Source: Corynebacterium poyangense (GTDB lineage: Bacteria > Actinomycetota > Actinomycetes > Mycobacteriales > Mycobacteriaceae). Taken from it: a stretch of DNA of 64,000 nt. Positions within the stretch are counted from its first letter, which is position 1. Each line of letters begins with the position of its first letter. The position numbers were made by a program, and so were the translations under genes. Shown here piece after piece: positions 30,365-39,167 of the stretch. The DNA lies in contig NZ_CP046884.1 of the NCBI RefSeq assembly GCF_014522205.1, positions 930,001 to 994,000 on the forward strand. The letters are read 5' to 3'. The notes below the pieces were generated by a model. That model saw nothing but the letters and a program-made list of their open reading frames with translations. It did not search any database and was not told where the DNA came from.

Positions 30365-31126
30365 GTGGCTGATACGCCAGGTAAGAAGAAACAGCGGATG
30401 TTGCGGGGACCGTTACTTCTCAGAAGCGATGAGCAGTCCCAGCAGCGCCAACGCTCGACGTATGACCAGCGTCTTTTTGAACTAGGATCCGACCATGATT
30501 GGCTGCATGCTGACCCTTGGCGAATACTGCGAATTCAGTCAGAATTTGTCACGGGATTTGACGCTTTAGCTAACCTCCCGGAAGCAGTCACTGTTTTTGG
30601 TTCTGCCCGAGTAACCCCTGACAACCCCTGGTATCAGAAGGGTATGCACCTGGGGCGGAGCTTAGCCGATGCTGGCTACGCAGTGGTGACCGGCGGGGGG
30701 CCGGGGTTGATGGAGGCGCCTAATCGTGGCGCTAGCGAAGCCGGCGGGCTATCGGTTGGTTTAGGTATTGAACTTCCCTTTGAGCAAAAGCTCAATCAGT
30801 GGGTAGATTTGGGGCTAAATTTCCGTTATTTCTTTGCCCGAAAAACAATGTTCTTGAAGTACTCTGAAGCCTTTGTGTGTCTACCCGGGGGCTTTGGTAC
30901 TCTCGACGAACTTTTCGAGGTGCTCTGCATGGTGCAGACCGGAAAGGTCACTGATTTTCCTATTGTTTTACTCGGCGTAGAGTTTTGGGACGGTCTGGTT
31001 CGGTGGGTTAAGGAACGTCTGGTTAGTGAGGGGATGATTTCACCGGAGGATCCGGACTTATTCTTGCTCACTGATTCCGTAGAAGAGGCGGTAGACCACA
31101 TTTTGATTCGGCGTGGGAAGTCATAG
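30365..31126 (+). CDS. TIGR00730 / LOG-type nucleotide phosphoribohydrolase
   Basis: A 253-residue Rossmann-like protein with the LOG motifs P-G-G-F-G-T-L-D-E and G-G-G-P-G-L-M-E-A-P-N-R-G. Plant LOG proteins release active cytokinins from nucleotides, and many bacterial ones are annotated as lysine decarboxylases by mistake; no decarboxylase chemistry is expected here. It starts at GTG 30365 behind AAGAAAGGA, and its stop overlaps the folP2 start by one base. Confidence 0.88.
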   Translation: MADTPGKKKQRMLRGPLLLRSDEQSQQRQRSTYDQRLFELGSDHDWLHADPWRILRIQSEFVTGFDALANLPEAVTVFGSARVTPDNPWYQKGMHLGRSLADAGYAVVTGGGPGLMEAPNRGASEAGGLSVGLGIELPFEQKLNQWVDLGLNFRYFFARKTMFLKYSEAFVCLPGGFGTLDELFEVLCMVQTGKVTDFPIVLLGVEFWDGLVRWVKERLVSEGMISPEDPDLFLLTDSVEEAVDHILIRRGKS

Positions 31127-31992
31127 TGACAAAGAATAACTCCGGATTGCATCCGCTATTTAGCCCAGAACCTGCGGTGATGGCTATTGTGAACCGCACC
31201 CCGGACTCCTTTTATGACCAAGGCGCAACCTATGCTGAAGACGCTGCGGTGCGTCGTGCCCACCAGGTTATTGCTGAGGGGGCTCGAATTGTCGATATTG
31301 GTGGGGTCAAAGCCGGGCCCGGACCTGTGGTGGATATTGCTGAAGAAATTGACCGCGTTGTTCCCACGATCAGCGCCATTCATCAGCAATTTCCGGATGT
31401 CCTCATTTCGGTAGATACGTGGCGAGCGCCCGTTGCTGAAGCCGCCATCAAAGCGGGTGCGGGATTAGTCAATGACACGTGGGCTGGTTATGATCCGGAG
31501 CTTCTTGAGGTTGCTGGTCAGCATCGAGTGGGTTATGTGTGCTCTCATACCGGTGGGGTTGTCCCTCGCACCCGCCCACACCGGGTTCATTTTGATGACG
31601 TGGTTGAGGATGTCATTGCAGAGACAGTGTCTTTGGCGGAAAAGGCTATTTCGTGTGGATGTCCGGAAGAGTTGGTTCTTATTGACCCCACTCATGATTT
31701 CGGGAAAAACACTTTTCACGGATTAGAGTTGCTGCGCAGGGTAGATGAGATTGTTGCGACGGGGTGGCCGGTGTTGATGGCTTTGTCTAATAAGGACTTT
31801 ATCGGGGAAACCTTGGATCGTGCGGTAGGTCAGCGGGTGTGGGGTACGTTGGCTGCAACAGCGTGGGCGACGGCCCATGGGGTGGCTGCTTTTCGCAGCC
31901 ATGAGGTGGCCGAAACTGTGGATACCATTCGAATGATCTGTGCTATTTCAGGACAGATTCCGCCACTGAACACTGTGCGAGGTTTAGCGTGA
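31126..31992 (+). CDS. folP2: FolP2-type dihydropteroate synthase homologue
   Basis: A 288-residue TIM-barrel protein with DHPS motifs V-N-R-T-P-D-S-F-Y-D at the start, I-S-V-D-T-W-R-A, and I-D-P-T-H-D-F-G-K. The mycobacterial FolP2 in the same position (between a LOG gene and gpgS) does not replace folP1 and appears to lack ordinary DHPS activity. The same caution applies here. It overlaps both neighbours, so it is one operon from LOG to gpgS. Confidence 0.85.
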   Translation: MTKNNSGLHPLFSPEPAVMAIVNRTPDSFYDQGATYAEDAAVRRAHQVIAEGARIVDIGGVKAGPGPVVDIAEEIDRVVPTISAIHQQFPDVLISVDTWRAPVAEAAIKAGAGLVNDTWAGYDPELLEVAGQHRVGYVCSHTGGVVPRTRPHRVHFDDVVEDVIAETVSLAEKAISCGCPEELVLIDPTHDFGKNTFHGLELLRRVDEIVATGWPVLMALSNKDFIGETLDRAVGQRVWGTLAATAWATAHGVAAFRSHEVAETVDTIRMICAISGQIPPLNTVRGLA

Positions 31993-32744
31993 GCAGTCAT
32001 CGGTGTGCGAACGTGAGCGTCGTTATTCCAGCGTTAAATGAAGAACAAACTGTCGCTGGGGTGGTGGCGGCTGTGGCGGCTGATGAGCCGGGAGAAATCT
32101 TGGTTATTGATGCAGATTCGACGGATGCCACTGCGAAGGTGGCAGGTCAAGCTGGAGCGACGGTACTGAATTGGCGAGAGATTTTGCCGCAAATTCCGCC
32201 TCATCCCGGAAAAGGAGAATCGCTGTGGCGGGGGCTAGCTGCCGCCACCCACGAACTGGTGGTCTTCGTTGATGCAGATCTATTTTCGCCTTCGCCCGGT
32301 ATGGTGTCTGCCTTGTCCGAACCTTTTCATGACTCATGCACTCAACTGGTCAAGGCACAGTATCGTCGTACCTTCCAGGGGAAACCGGAAGGTGGCGGTA
32401 GAGTCACCGAGTTATGTGCTAAACCAATTTTAAAGACGTGCTTTCCAGAGCTTGCTGCTATTCCTCAACCGCTCGCTGGGGAATACGCCTTGCGGCGGGA
32501 AACAGCGCTGCATCTCCCCTTCGTTTCAGGATATGGGGTAGAGGCTGGCTTATTGGTGGATATTTATCGACGCTTTGGGCTGCGCGCAATTCAGAGTGTG
32601 GATATAGGGACTAGAGCGCACCGGAACCGTCCTTTAGCGGACTTGGCTCCGATGGCCGATATTGTGGCTGCGACCTTGCTGGCCCGGGATACAGTTTCCC
32701 AGCGGCCACCCTTGGTTGAGGTGTTAGGAAAACAAACATGCTGA
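31989..32744 (+). CDS. gpgS: glucosyl-3-phosphoglycerate synthase
   Basis: A 251-residue GT-A glycosyltransferase (GT81): V-V-I-P-A-L-N-E-E near residue 11 and the metal-binding V-D-A-D near residue 94. G-K-G-E-S-L-W-R-G is the 3-phosphoglycerate-side motif. It makes glucosyl-3-phosphoglycerate, precursor of glucosylglycerate and, in mycobacteria, of methylglucose lipopolysaccharide. It is shorter than the M. tuberculosis enzyme (about 324) at the N-terminus. The product start overlaps folP2 by four bases. Confidence 0.88.
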   Translation: MSSHRCANVSVVIPALNEEQTVAGVVAAVAADEPGEILVIDADSTDATAKVAGQAGATVLNWREILPQIPPHPGKGESLWRGLAAATHELVVFVDADLFSPSPGMVSALSEPFHDSCTQLVKAQYRRTFQGKPEGGGRVTELCAKPILKTCFPELAAIPQPLAGEYALRRETALHLPFVSGYGVEAGLLVDIYRRFGLRAIQSVDIGTRAHRNRPLADLAPMADIVAATLLARDTVSQRPPLVEVLGKQTC

Positions 32745-33022
32745 GTTGGATAATCTTAATTATTTCCCTGGCTCTTTTCGCGATGTTATTCATCTGGTTA
32801 ATGGGCTCTGTCCTAGGACGGGGAGAACCTGAACCTCCGGATGATCCAGAACAAGTGATGGAGCGAAACTCGGAGGCTATCCGGGAGTGCCGGGTAGCGG
32901 ACTTATCATTTGATCTGGCGTTTCGAGGGTATCGTGCAGATCAGGTAGATGCGGTGATTGTGCAGCTGCTAGAAAGAGTGGAGGAATTAGAAAGACGCCA
33001 GCAGACGCTCCAAAAACCGTAA
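32738..33022 (+). CDS. small membrane protein with DivIVA-like segment
   Basis: A 94-residue protein: one N-terminal membrane helix (residues 3-24), an acidic linker, then F-D-L-A-F-R-G-Y-R-A-D-Q-V-D, which is the DivIVA-type motif, and a short coiled coil (E-R-V-E-E-L-E-R-R). Such proteins can sit at curved membrane at poles or septa. Overlaps gpgS by seven bases. Confidence 0.75.
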   Translation: MLSWIILIISLALFAMLFIWLMGSVLGRGEPEPPDDPEQVMERNSEAIRECRVADLSFDLAFRGYRADQVDAVIVQLLERVEELERRQQTLQKP

Positions 33023-33078
33023 GAGGGACTAAACTTAATCAAAGAAACTTGTTTTTTGACGTGAGGAGCCTGGTTCAA

Positions 33079-33249
33079 ATGGCAGCAATGAAGCCGCGTA
33101 CTGGTAGCGGACCTATGGAAGCGGTTGTGGAGAATCGCAAAATTGTGATGAGAATTCCTTCTGATGGGGGCGGGCGATTAGTCGTCGAGCTCAGCCATGA
33201 AGAAGCTGCCGAGTTAGGGGCTAAGCTCAGCGAAGCTGCCGAACAATAA
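33079..33249 (+). CDS. DUF3117 small protein
   Basis: A 56-residue protein with the DUF3117 signature M-K-P-R-T-G-S-G-P-M-E and L-S-x-x-E-A-A-E-L-G. GAGGAG lies about twelve bases before ATG 33079. It is widely conserved in actinobacteria and is in the same place (after gpgS, before glgA) in mycobacteria as I recall. Function unknown. Confidence 0.85.
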   Translation: MAAMKPRTGSGPMEAVVENRKIVMRIPSDGGGRLVVELSHEEAAELGAKLSEAAEQ

Positions 33250-33362
33250 CGAGCAACATTTTTCTTGTGCTTGCTGGCTAAGCGGGGACGTATAACGCAA
33301 AACCACATTGAGCACCTAGTAGCATGGGGGCTATTCCTAATTACGAGAGGACGGGTGCGTAC

Positions 33363-34232
33363 GTGCTCAGTGACATGATTGCGGTTTTGGCTGATCCGGA
33401 AGATGGCTCCCCGCTTCACAAAAGTGATGATCCATCGAGGTTGATCTCAGAGACAGGTCACCAGTTCAGCATTGACTCTTCCGGTTTTATCAATCTCACT
33501 GGCCAAGATAACCCCAGCGGTCATGGCGATGATCCAGCGATGATCGCCTCCCGGGAGGCATTCTTATCGGGAGGGTATTTTGCGCCCTTTGTTGAAGCAG
33601 TTACTGCCGCGGTATACGAGGCTTTGGATGACGCTGGAGTTCCTGATGAAGCCTCACCACTGATCTGCGAAGTGGGTGCGGGTACGGGCTATTATTTGGC
33701 ACATTCTCTGGATGCAGTTGCCGGCTCACAAGGGGTGGGAATCGACGTTTCAACAGCGGCAGCCCAACACTTAGCCCAATGTCACCCCCGGGCAGTGGCG
33801 TTATTAGCCGACGCATGTTCTCGACTTCCTCTCCAAGATGAGTCCGTCGATGTTCTTAGCGTGGTGTTTGCGCCACGAAACGTCGCCGAATTTGCTCGGG
33901 TTCTAAAGCCGGGGGGACAGGTCGTTGTTTTAACCGCCGATACCGGGCATTTGGCGGAGCTCCGAGCCCCGCTAGGTATCCGTGATGTAGAACGTGGAAA
34001 AGTAGAGCAGCTCATCCAGCAATCACAAGGGCTCCTTCGTCCGGTGGGGCAGCCGCATTGCGTAGAATTTTCCATGCGCTTGGACCAGGAAGCAATTGCC
34101 GCCCAGATTGGGATGAGCCCCTCAGCGCAGCACATTGATCCCGATGACTTAGCCGAGCGGATTGAACTCCTGCCGGATTCTTTGAATGTCACTGCGCGTG
34201 CGGTTATTACCAGGTTGGGTTTGGCACAATGA
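33363..34232 (+). CDS. RlmA-like rRNA methyltransferase lacking the zinc-finger cysteines
   Basis: An SAM-dependent methyltransferase of about 289 residues. G-H-Q-F-S-I-D-S-S-G-F-I-N-L and A-S-R-E-A-F-L match RlmA/TlrB 23S rRNA guanine-N1 methyltransferases, and E-V-G-A-G-T-G-Y-Y is the SAM motif. The four Zn-binding Cys/His of E. coli RlmA's N-terminus are not present (L-A-D-P-E-D-G-S-P-L instead of C-P-L-C-type), except the His of G-H-Q-F. Start GTG 33363 is chosen for the GAGAGGA eleven bases upstream; an upstream ATG at 33324 is in frame. Confidence 0.75.
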   Translation: MLSDMIAVLADPEDGSPLHKSDDPSRLISETGHQFSIDSSGFINLTGQDNPSGHGDDPAMIASREAFLSGGYFAPFVEAVTAAVYEALDDAGVPDEASPLICEVGAGTGYYLAHSLDAVAGSQGVGIDVSTAAAQHLAQCHPRAVALLADACSRLPLQDESVDVLSVVFAPRNVAEFARVLKPGGQVVVLTADTGHLAELRAPLGIRDVERGKVEQLIQQSQGLLRPVGQPHCVEFSMRLDQEAIAAQIGMSPSAQHIDPDDLAERIELLPDSLNVTARAVITRLGLAQ

Positions 34233-34911
34233 GACTACAGTATGGAAGAAGGTGGGTTCCTTATCCACGACAGCAAAAGCACTGCTGGGTATTAACGGTT
34301 TGCTGCTTGTCGTTGTCTCGGTGGGCACGGGGGTGGTGCTTGGGTCAAAAAGTGCCCAGCAGAACAAAGCTCAAGAAACCCCCACCACTACGATGCACAG
34401 CACCGAGCGAGATGTTGAGTCTATTTCCACTACTAGTGAGGAAACATCGAGTGATACCCCTACGTCTACCTCGGCCGAACTCCACTGTGGTACGGATCTA
34501 GACGCTGAGGAGGTTCATCGGGCAGCAAACGAGGCAAGCAAAAAGTACGCCATTGAATTTGGGTGGATTTATTCCGGGCAGGGCAATTATGACCCCTGTA
34601 GGGATGTGAGTTATGTCCTTTTGGAGCAAAACTACAAGGGGAATAGTCAATTTCTTACCCTGACCCTGTTATTCCATAAGAGAGAGTATGTCGGGGTTGA
34701 TTCGGACCGGCCGCAGCAGGTGCAGAAAGCTACTGCGGATCAGGATACTTTAACTATCACCTATCGGGATTGGGAATCCGGGATGGCTGATGGTGTTCCC
34801 AACGCTGGAATGGCTGCTTATACCAGCACCGTCACCTATTACTGGGATGGTAATAAAATTGCCCACCACGGCACTATTCCCAATGCTGGTTTGTCTCGGG
34901 TGGGGTCCTAG
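34186..34911 (+). CDS. LppP/LprE-family membrane-anchored protein
   Basis: An N-terminal membrane helix (A-L-L-G-I-N-G-L-L-L-V-V-V-S), a Thr/Ser/Glu-rich linker and a C-terminal domain with Y-S-G-Q-G-N-Y-D-P-C and T-Y-Y-W-D-G-N-K-I, the marks of the LppP/LprE family. Two Cys flank the domain. The anchor has no lipobox Cys, so it is an uncleaved helix rather than a lipoprotein. The true start is unsure: 34186 (ATG, overlapping the methyltransferase) or GTG 34252. Function of the family is unknown, although mycobacterial LprE/LppP are virulence-linked. Confidence 0.7.
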   Translation: MSLRVRLLPGWVWHNETTVWKKVGSLSTTAKALLGINGLLLVVVSVGTGVVLGSKSAQQNKAQETPTTTMHSTERDVESISTTSEETSSDTPTSTSAELHCGTDLDAEEVHRAANEASKKYAIEFGWIYSGQGNYDPCRDVSYVLLEQNYKGNSQFLTLTLLFHKREYVGVDSDRPQQVQKATADQDTLTITYRDWESGMADGVPNAGMAAYTSTVTYYWDGNKIAHHGTIPNAGLSRVGS

Positions 34912-34935
34912 GCTTCCTGATCAAGGAAGCCTAGG
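34907..34935. terminator. bidirectional terminator overlapping the LppP-like stop
   Basis: An 11-bp stem, CCTAGGCTTCC (34907-34917) with GGAAGCCTAGG (34925-34935), and a seven-base loop. It covers the TAG stop of the preceding gene and separates it from the convergent GH32-like gene. Confidence 0.8.
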
Positions 34936-34951
34936 CATTGTTGGGGATGGA

Positions 34952-36484
34952 TTAGCGAACTAGGCCTTCGTCAATAGAATCATCTTCCCCCCACACATCT
35001 TCGTCTTCTGCCCAGAGATCCTCGATCGCAAAATCAGTGTCATCGAGATGAGCGAAAGCCTCCGAATAGTGATTTCGGGAACGACGTTCATAGGAGCGAC
35101 GCAGTTCAGCATCGCCAGCCGTCGAAACCATGAACCCTGAGGCGCCTCCGTCGAAGTACACCCGACTACTGAGTGTAGCTACACCACCATCGGCAAAAAC
35201 TTCTACCGTGGAGCCATCCACAATAATGGTTAAGGCGTCGGTGTCGCCTTCAATAAGTGGGGCTGAGGCCTGTGGATCACCCTTATGATGAGGATTCATT
35301 GAGCGGTCTAGCACCACGGAGTCCCCATGATGACTAATTCGGGCAGCTGGACGACCTTCACCGTCGAGGATATCTATCTGTAACTGTCCTCCGACGGGAA
35401 TATCCGCAAGGCCTGTCCATGCTGCTGCAGAATCTGATTCTGCAATAGCGTCAATAAGACCTGCGGTGGGGGTTTGGTACAACACACCGCCTTGGAGTGT
35501 GACAACGCGCGGCAAACTTAAGCAATTTGCCCAGCCTTCTTCCTGCCAAGATAGGTGCTCTTCTGGTTTGTCCTGTCTTCCTGAACCATTCATCAAGCCA
35601 ATGAGCACTGCCTGGTTGTAGCGCTCAGGATCAGCAAGAGTGCCAGGGGTGATGTTGGTATTACGCGGCCGGGTGAAATCATGGCCATAATCTAAGCGAG
35701 TAAACGGTGAAGTCACCCGGAACGTGGCGCCGTGAAGTTCACCCACGAGGTAGCCGGCAATTTCCTGGTCTTTCTGCTCAATGGTTACCAGTAAAATATC
35801 TCTGATTTCTTCATCAACTTCATCATGGAGGCGAATAATCCGGGGACTAACTACCGGTGTATCAGCGGGTAAACCGGTGGGGTTTTCAAAGGTTAGAGGT
35901 CCGAGGAGATGCCAATCCTGACCATCCGGCGAGGTCAATACCACCATGGTGGGGGTTTCGACTGGGCCAGTCAGAGCAAGCATCAGCCAGCCTTCATGAC
36001 CTCCGGAGCGGTCTTCCTCGGTAAGCCACCCCGGGACGACACAGGGCGACCGGAAATCATGGAATTCTTCGGAGGCAGGCACGATTCGCCCAATCCTTTT
36101 GACCCCAGGATCGATAGTCGAACCTTCTTCGTCTACCTCAGTCATGCTCTCAAGGAGATTATTGAGTCTCGCTAGCTGAATTGTTGTTCCAGCATCTGTG
36201 ACGGAGGTGAAATAAAGGTGGGCACCTGCACCGTGGGAGGTTACTGATCCGGCGCGAACTTTGAGTTCGCCGGCGCGAGGGGCAATGACATCATTGCAAA
36301 TCTCCCAGTGAAAGGGGGTATGTTCCGCAATAACGTGAGCCCAGCGGGCAGGCTGATCCAATTTGGTCTGGAATTGATGGAATAGATGCCAATCCGACCC
36401 GTCGAGCAAGATTCCGGCTGGAGCGTTTAAAACCCCGATTTCGGCGGTGAGGTGAAGCTCAGGTCGATGGGTGGAAGTGGTCAT
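34952..36484 (-). CDS. GH32-like protein without the catalytic acids (probable pseudoenzyme)
   Basis: The 510-residue protein has the five-bladed beta-propeller and C-terminal beta-sandwich layout of glycoside hydrolase 32 (invertase/levanase): R-P-E-L-H-L at the start, H-L-F-H-Q-F, F-H-W-E, L-D-Y-G-H-D-F, and the C-terminal V-D-G-S-T-V-E-V-F-A. The three catalytic motifs are changed. N-D-P-N-G is N-A-P-A-G (residues 20-24), R-D-P is R-S-P (145-147), and E-C-P reads V-S-P (212-214). Hydrolysis by the family mechanism is therefore unlikely, and a sugar-binding role is possible. The last 40 residues are very acidic. It is on the same strand as glgA, 112 bases apart. Confidence 0.8.
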   Translation of the reverse strand: MTTSTHRPELHLTAEIGVLNAPAGILLDGSDWHLFHQFQTKLDQPARWAHVIAEHTPFHWEICNDVIAPRAGELKVRAGSVTSHGAGAHLYFTSVTDAGTTIQLARLNNLLESMTEVDEEGSTIDPGVKRIGRIVPASEEFHDFRSPCVVPGWLTEEDRSGGHEGWLMLALTGPVETPTMVVLTSPDGQDWHLLGPLTFENPTGLPADTPVVSPRIIRLHDEVDEEIRDILLVTIEQKDQEIAGYLVGELHGATFRVTSPFTRLDYGHDFTRPRNTNITPGTLADPERYNQAVLIGLMNGSGRQDKPEEHLSWQEEGWANCLSLPRVVTLQGGVLYQTPTAGLIDAIAESDSAAAWTGLADIPVGGQLQIDILDGEGRPAARISHHGDSVVLDRSMNPHHKGDPQASAPLIEGDTDALTIIVDGSTVEVFADGGVATLSSRVYFDGGASGFMVSTAGDAELRRSYERRSRNHYSEAFAHLDDTDFAIEDLWAEDEDVWGEDDSIDEGLVR

Positions 36485-36596
36485 AAACCGTGTCCTTTAC
36501 TTGAAGATTCTTAACGGATTTCGCCCTAAATGACAGCCAGGATAGCGCTAACCCCCGGGTAGTGCAGTAGCTACACCCCGGAGGTGGTTGCCGACC

Positions 36597-37769
36597 TTAG
36601 ATCAAAGAGCGGTAGACATCGACGGTTTCTTGGGCGATGCGTTCCCAGGAGAATTTCTCTTTAGCGCGGGTCAATCCTGCCGCCCCGAAGCCTCGGGCGC
36701 GTTGCTGATCTGTCGCGATCTGATTCACCGCAGAGGCAAGATCATGCTGAAAACTAGCTTCATCATGTTCATCCCAGTGCACTAATATGCCGGTTTCTCC
36801 ATCAACCACAACCTCCGGGATGCCGCCCACATCAGAAGCAACTACCGCGGTAGAACACGCCATGGCCTCAAGATTCACAATGCCTAAGGGCTCATAAATG
36901 GAGGGGCACACAAACACATCGGCAGCACTTAGGATCTCTTGAAGTTTAGGCTTGGGCAACATTTCCTGAACCCAGTAAACCCCTTCACGCTCGGCTTGAA
37001 GTTCCTTGACTAAAGTACTGATTCGATCAGCAATAGCCGGGGTATCAGGAGCGCCGGCACACAGGACCAGCTGCACCCCATCATCAAATTCATGGGCGGC
37101 TTTCACTAAATGCTCTACCCCCTTTTGGTGGGTGATCCGTCCAACAAAGGCAACAATGGGCCGGTCTGGATCGACTCCAAGTTCGCAGAGCACTGAATTC
37201 TCAGCCTCCTCAAACGTGGGGCGAGGCTGCCAAAGCTCAGTATCTATGCCATTAAGAACGACGTGAATCCGGTTTTCGTCGATCCTGGGATACGCATCCA
37301 GAATGGCTTCTTTCATTTTTGCCGACACCGCGATGACTCCGTCGGCATACTCCATGGCATTTTTTTCCGACCACGAGGAAATGTCATACCCCCCGCCTAA
37401 TTGCTCCCGCTTCCAGGGGCGGTGCGGTTCTAGTGAATGCGCTGTCGCTACATGGGGAATACCATGCAACCGGGCAGCTAGATGTCCACCTAACCCGGCG
37501 TACCAGGTGTGAGAGTGAACAACATCGACGTTGTTAGCGGCCTCAGCCATGCGAAGACCAGTAGAAAGAGTCTTGATTGCCGGATTGGCTTTTTCTAGGG
37601 CTGGGTCAACCCCATGAACAAAAACTCCTTCCTCATCTCTCGGAGCGCCCATGCAATGAACGTCAACCTCGACGATATTGCGCATAAAGCGCGTTAGCTC
37701 GGTAACGTGCACCCCAGCGCCGCCGTACACCTCTGGTGGATACTCTCTAGTCATCATTCCGACTCTCAT
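36597..37769 (-). CDS. glgA: glycogen synthase / alpha-1,4-glucosyltransferase (GT4 type)
   Basis: A 390-residue protein of the actinobacterial GT4-type GlgA (GlgM) group: M-M-T-R-E-Y-P-P-E-V-Y-G-G-A-G at the start, V-V-A-S-D-V-G-G-I-P-E-V in the C-terminal nucleotide-sugar domain. In mycobacteria the equivalent makes maltose-1-phosphate from ADP-glucose; here glycogen or maltose-1-phosphate synthesis is inferred. The start at ATG 37769 is chosen because the upstream extension (to 37823) lacks conservation. It is divergent from glgC. Confidence 0.85.
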   Translation of the reverse strand: MRVGMMTREYPPEVYGGAGVHVTELTRFMRNIVEVDVHCMGAPRDEEGVFVHGVDPALEKANPAIKTLSTGLRMAEAANNVDVVHSHTWYAGLGGHLAARLHGIPHVATAHSLEPHRPWKREQLGGGYDISSWSEKNAMEYADGVIAVSAKMKEAILDAYPRIDENRIHVVLNGIDTELWQPRPTFEEAENSVLCELGVDPDRPIVAFVGRITHQKGVEHLVKAAHEFDDGVQLVLCAGAPDTPAIADRISTLVKELQAEREGVYWVQEMLPKPKLQEILSAADVFVCPSIYEPLGIVNLEAMACSTAVVASDVGGIPEVVVDGETGILVHWDEHDEASFQHDLASAVNQIATDQQRARGFGAAGLTRAKEKFSWERIAQETVDVYRSLI

Positions 37770-37864
37770 AATCACGAGCCTAATCAGGTGTCCGCGAGGC
37801 TGCAGAGACGTGGTAAAGAACACCTTTGAAGCGCACAGTGAATTTTTCTAATAAGTTTGTATTT

Positions 37865-39085
37865 GTGAGGAGCCAACGCAACGTCCTAGCAATTGTTCTC
37901 GCCGGCGGCGAAGGAAAGCGGTTGTATCCACTCACCGCGGACCGTGCTAAGCCGGCCGTCCCTTTTGGCGGCACATATCGTCTGATTGACTTTGTGCTGT
38001 CAAACCTGGTCAATGCCGGATTCTTAAAAATTGCGGTATTGACTCAGTACAAGTCTCATTCCCTTGACCGGCATATTTCCCAAGCGTGGCAGCTATCTGG
38101 TCCAATTAGCCAATACATTGCCTCGGTACCTGCACAGCAGCGTCTGGGGAAGAGGTGGTTTACCGGTTCTGCCGATGCAATTTTGCAATCGATGAATCTC
38201 ATCGACGATGAGAAACCAGAGTTTGTCATCGTCTTTGGCGCCGATCACGTCTATCGGATGGATCCGGGCCAGATGCTGGCTGAGCATATTGCCTCCGGGA
38301 AGAATTGTTCAGTCGCCGGAATTCGGGTTCCGCGCGAAGAAGCTACTGCTTTTGGGTGTATCCAAGCCAATGAGGATGGCACCATCACTGAATTCTTGGA
38401 GAAGCCAGCAGATCCACCCGGTACCCCGGATGATCCAAGTATGACCTATGCCAGCATGGGTAACTATATTTTCACTACTCAAGCATTGATTGATGCTTTG
38501 CGGGAAGATGAAGATGATGAGGATTCCAATCACGACATGGGCGGAGATATTATTCCCGCATTCGTAGCCAAGAACGATGCCCATGTCTATGACTTCACCA
38601 AGAATGAGGTTCCTGGGTCCACCGAGCGCGACCACGCCTATTGGCGCGACGTGGGTACGATTGATGCCTTCTATGAGGCACACATGGACCTGATTAGCGT
38701 GCACCCTGTGTTTAACCTGTACAACCATCGCTGGCCCATCCACTCCACTGACACCATGAATTTGCCACCCGCTAAGTTCGTTCAAGGCGGTATAGCGCAA
38801 TCTTCCATGGTGGCAACCGGATGTATTATCTCTGGCGGAACGGTCCGAAATTCGGTGCTGTCTTCGGATGTTCATGTGGCTGAAGGCGCAACCGTCGAGG
38901 GTTCAGTGATTATGCCTGGGGTTCGGATCGGTAAGGGCGCGGTGGTTCGCCACGCCATCGTGGATAAGAACGTCAGAATCGGCGAAGAACAAATTATCGG
39001 AGTCGACCGCAGTAGAGATGAAGAACGGTTCACAGTTTCAGACGGTGGGGTAGTAGTTATTGGGAAGAACGCCGTGGTGGAATAG
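37865..39085 (+). CDS. glgC: glucose-1-phosphate adenylyltransferase
   Basis: GlgC makes ADP-glucose from glucose-1-phosphate and ATP, the donor for GlgA. The 406-residue protein has the nucleotide-binding G-G-E-G-K-R-L near residue 14, [10 protein letters not shown] and F-L-E-K-P. A left-handed beta-helix tail ([12 protein letters not shown]) ends it. The GTG at 37865 starts the conserved R-S-Q-R-N-V-L-A-I; an in-frame ATG at 37826 is less likely. Confidence 0.92.
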   Translation: MRSQRNVLAIVLAGGEGKRLYPLTADRAKPAVPFGGTYRLIDFVLSNLVNAGFLKIAVLTQYKSHSLDRHISQAWQLSGPISQYIASVPAQQRLGKRWFTGSADAILQSMNLIDDEKPEFVIVFGADHVYRMDPGQMLAEHIASGKNCSVAGIRVPREEATAFGCIQANEDGTITEFLEKPADPPGTPDDPSMTYASMGNYIFTTQALIDALREDEDDEDSNHDMGGDIIPAFVAKNDAHVYDFTKNEVPGSTERDHAYWRDVGTIDAFYEAHMDLISVHPVFNLYNHRWPIHSTDTMNLPPAKFVQGGIAQSSMVATGCIISGGTVRNSVLSSDVHVAEGATVEGSVIMPGVRIGKGAVVRHAIVDKNVRIGEEQIIGVDRSRDEERFTVSDGGVVVIGKNAVVE

Positions 39086-39120
39086 TCCCGACGCTGACAC
39101 TGAAGTTCCACTGTCATAAC

Positions 39121-39149
39121 CGAAAACCCAGAGCTGGATCGGGTTTTCG
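39121..39149. terminator. terminator between glgC and the O-methyltransferase gene
   Basis: CGAAAACCC (39121-39129) pairs with GGGTTTTCG (39141-39149) around an eleven-base loop. It lies between convergent genes. Confidence 0.75.
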
Positions 39150-39167
39150 TGACTAAGCACCTAAGTC

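Noticed and set aside
30365..31126. Lysine decarboxylase
   Set aside because: P-G-G-x-G-T-x-x-E marks the LOG phosphoribohydrolase family; there is no PLP lysine motif.
38309..38875. A 188-codon antisense frame inside glgC
   Set aside because: glgC is certain on the plus strand across this stretch; the antisense frame has no recognisable features.
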